Shown here in pieces: positions 6,827-8,466 of a DNA stretch of 8,466 nt (position 1 is its first letter; each line of letters starts with the position of its first letter). The notes below the pieces were generated by a model. That model saw nothing but the letters and a program-made list of their open reading frames with translations, was not told where the DNA came from and made no database searches. The stretch spans positions 1 through 8,466 of the forward strand of contig JAFYOA010000158.1 of the NCBI GenBank assembly GCA_017547865.1. Reading direction: 5' to 3'. The translations under genes and the position numbers were made by a program. Source of the DNA: Clostridia bacterium. GTDB lineage: Bacteria > Bacillota_A > Clostridia > Oscillospirales > Acutalibacteraceae.

Positions 6827-7297
6827 TCAGGTTCCTTTCACCCGGCGGTGCAGCCGCCAAATCAGCGGACGCACCGGGCACAACCAACGCCATATCGTTT
6901 TAAAAAATATCCATTCCAGACTGTGGGCATCCAGCATCCGTTCACCACGCTGTACCCGCTGCACAACGGCCACCGCCGCTGTTTCGTCAATCGTTTCCGC
7001 TTCGGTCTGGTTATCGCCGATCATCTGCAGCATTCCCCGGCGTTTTCGCATCACCCGGTGCAGCACAAGCTTTCCGCTCGGCCGTACAAACAGCAGCACA
7101 TCGTCCCGGCGCACCCTGGCAGACAGCGGAGCCAGCCAAACCGTATCCCGTCCTTCTTTTAAGAAAGGCCGCATGCTCACGCCGGTTACCCGCAAGGGGA
7201 CCTGGCCGCCAACCGCCAGTATTTCCCGACACATGGGCAAAAAGCTCTGCTCATCCATCGTGCGGGTCTGCACATTTGCTTCTTTACAGAATTCCAT
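6827..7297 (-). CDS. S24/S26-like serine peptidase with Ser/His signature
   Basis: A 156-residue protein related to type I signal peptidases and LexA-like peptidases. The nucleophile block is VTGVSMRPFLKEG (37-49) with Ser41; RRDDVLLF (63-70) corresponds to the RGDVV-F box; VLHRVMRKRRGML (78-90) places His80 where the bacterial signal peptidase has its catalytic Lys; and MIGDNQ (92-97) is the GDN box. Ser/His is the pattern of SipW, archaeal and ER-type signal peptidases. No N-terminal membrane anchor is visible; residues 128-148 are Trp-rich, hydrophobic and basic and might bind the membrane. The target is unknown. The ATG at 7297 overlaps the preceding gene by 14 bases and has no clear ribosome binding site, so translational coupling is likely; a GTG at 7273 (preceded by AGAAG) and an ATG at 7255 are alternatives that still keep all motifs. 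Confidence 0.75.
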   Translation of the reverse strand: MEFCKEANVQTRTMDEQSFLPMCREILAVGGQVPLRVTGVSMRPFLKEGRDTVWLAPLSARVRRDDVLLFVRPSGKLVLHRVMRKRRGMLQMIGDNQTEAETIDETAAVAVVQRVQRGERMLDAHSLEWIFFKTIWRWLCPVRPLIWRLHRRVKGT

Positions 7298-8466
7298 ATT
7301 CTCGCATCAGTTCCAACCGGCGCTGCCCAATGGCTGCACTGCCCTCGGCGTGGCCGGCTTTTTTATCTTTTTTTCGTTCTTTTACATACCGCAGAGCACG
7401 CTGCGCCCAGGCCACCGGCAGCAAAATGCGGTACCGCGCATAGGGGTACTGCTTTTCCATGGTTTCACCCGGGGGAAAACACGTGCGCAAAAAGGGATGC
7501 TTCTGCCGCCCGGCGGCGTGCAGCGTCACATTGCTGCTGTGCAGCCGGCCGGAGCTGCTTTGGCCGTATACACCGGCATCCAAAATATCCGCCAGCAAAG
7601 AATCTGCTTCTTTGGGCAGCGGACCGATCTTATCCAGCCCGCAGGCCGCTGTATCCAGCCGGAAAATATCCCGGCAAAGGGCAAAAAGGCTTTTTGCAAA
7701 CACCGCCGCACGGGCTTCTTCCAGCCGCAAAAACAGCCGCGGCCAGTCGATCTCTGCGCCGTGTGCTTTAGCAAAGGCGGCAATATCCATCAGCTGCCGA
7801 ATACCAAACCCGCTGTGCACAAAATGCTTCAGCGCATGGGCCAGCAGGTACAGCATGTGTTCGGTGGCGGGAAAGGTTTTCAGTTCTGTTTCCAGCACAG
7901 AGAAAGACACACGCTCCGTCATCACCGGCGCAAAAGCGCGGTTCAAAACAGCAAACAATTCCCCCTGCTGCGGGAACAGCTTGCCAAAAGAGATTTCTAT
8001 TTTCAATATACCTTCCGGAGAGCGCCAGGCTTCGTCATCCTCCGGCTTTTCCCGGCGGTAGTCTTCGTTTTCCAGCACAGCAATGCAGGCGGCCTTATCT
8101 TTCGCGGGCACAAACAGGTCTTCGTCGCTGGAAATCCGCAATTCCGGTTCCCGGTACAGGCCGCGGCACACCAGGCCTTTCAGCACCGCATAGCGCACAC
8201 CGGCTTCTTCCAGCCGGGGCAACAGCTGCAGCAGGGTTTGCGTACGCATAGCCTGTTTTGCCGCCATACGCATGGCGCCGCGGCGCACCTGCTCTTTTTT
8301 TGCATACGCCGCAAAAGATGGCAGCGAGCGCACCTGCAGGCACACCACCGGCAGCACCATATGCTGCCAGGCCAGGTTTAAAAAACTATCCCAATCCGTC
8401 TCAGAAAAAGAAGAAAAAAGATCGTCGCAGGTTTCACCGTGAAGATACGCCGCCAAAACCGGCAGC
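7284..8466 (-). CDS. Nucleotidyltransferase family protein (PF14907 type), 5' end outside window
   Basis: The frame is open to the window edge; the first candidate start inside is a TTG at 8456 giving 390 residues, but LPV codons continue upstream, so the true start is probably outside. The protein resembles the uncharacterised nucleotidyltransferases of PF14907, a branch of the polymerase-beta-like superfamily. Counting from the TTG, the signature is VRYAVLKGLVCRGLY (87-101), then ISSDEDLFV (108-116) with the acidic pair D111 and D113, and a third acidic residue E154 in LKIEIS. HALKHFVHSGFGIRQLMDI (207-225) follows, and the C-terminus ETMEKQYPYARYR-ILLPVAW plus a basic amphipathic tail is family-typical. 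The superfamily transfers NMP to an acceptor; the acceptor here is unknown. It is the first visible gene of the polysaccharide operon and overlaps the peptidase gene by 14 bases. Confidence 0.8.
   Translation of the reverse strand, partial: LPVLAAYLHGETCDDLFSSFSETDWDSFLNLAWQHMVLPVVCLQVRSLPSFAAYAKKEQVRRGAMRMAAKQAMRTQTLLQLLPRLEEAGVRYAVLKGLVCRGLYREPELRISSDEDLFVPAKDKAACIAVLENEDYRREKPEDDEAWRSPEGILKIEISFGKLFPQQGELFAVLNRAFAPVMTERVSFSVLETELKTFPATEHMLYLLAHALKHFVHSGFGIRQLMDIAAFAKAHGAEIDWPRLFLRLEEARAAVFAKSLFALCRDIFRLDTAACGLDKIGPLPKEADSLLADILDAGVYGQSSSGRLHSSNVTLHAAGRQKHPFLRTCFPPGETMEKQYPYARYRILLPVAWAQRALRYVKERKKDKKAGHAEGSAAIGQRRLELMREYGIL

Noticed and set aside
6081..8381. A 766-codon open frame on the + strand crossing three genes
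   Set aside because: It is antisense to three genes with clear family motifs and tight operon spacing, and its translation shows no domain; it is a codon-bias shadow despite its length.
1..8466. CRISPR arrays, tRNA or rRNA genes, insertion sequences, attachment sites
   Set aside because: No regularly spaced repeats, cloverleaf-like segments, transposase or integrase motifs were seen by eye on either strand; all long stretches are accounted for by coding regions.

Overview
The window looks like chromosomal DNA from a Gram-positive anaerobe of the Clostridia, most likely a gut Oscillospiraceae/Ruminococcaceae relative. This placement is inferred from moderately high GC with strong C/G-ending codon bias, AGGAGG-type ribosome binding sites, a LytR-CpsA-Psr protein, a PHP-type CpsB phosphatase, and uronate catabolism genes. 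No species-level marker is present.

Left part (2-2993, + strand): a uronate/pectin-type catabolic segment. It contains the 3' end of a 2-keto-3-deoxygluconate kinase gene (kdgK), a small cupin of the KdgF type that ketonises unsaturated uronates, and a 799-residue cytoplasmic protein. That protein has a beta-sandwich / alpha-helical toroid / beta-sandwich layout, and its biochemical role is not established by anything visible here. An intrinsic terminator lies between kdgK and kdgF and another follows the large gene. The context suggests that the large protein acts on imported uronic-acid-containing oligosaccharides, that KdgF processes the released unsaturated uronate, and that KdgK phosphorylates the downstream keto-deoxy acid.

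Right part (8466-3105, - strand): an exopolysaccharide/capsule operon read towards the left and converging on the catabolic segment. In transcription order it encodes a PF14907-type nucleotidyltransferase (5' end outside the window), an S24/S26-like serine peptidase with a Ser/His signature, a PHP-family protein-tyrosine phosphatase (CpsB/YwqE), a membrane-bound nucleoside-diphosphate-sugar 4,6-dehydratase (CapD/PglF/WbpM family), and an LCP ligase-type protein. The first three genes are overlapping or nearly abutting. Before the dehydratase there is a terminator-like hairpin and an AT-rich spacer with a good sigma-A-like promoter, so the dehydratase-LCP pair may also be expressed separately.

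The convergent junction (2994-3104) holds a strong, apparently bidirectional terminator and a weaker second one for the - strand. No tRNA, rRNA, CRISPR array, insertion sequence or phage gene was seen. The least understood pieces are the 799-residue protein and the nucleotidyltransferase/peptidase pair.
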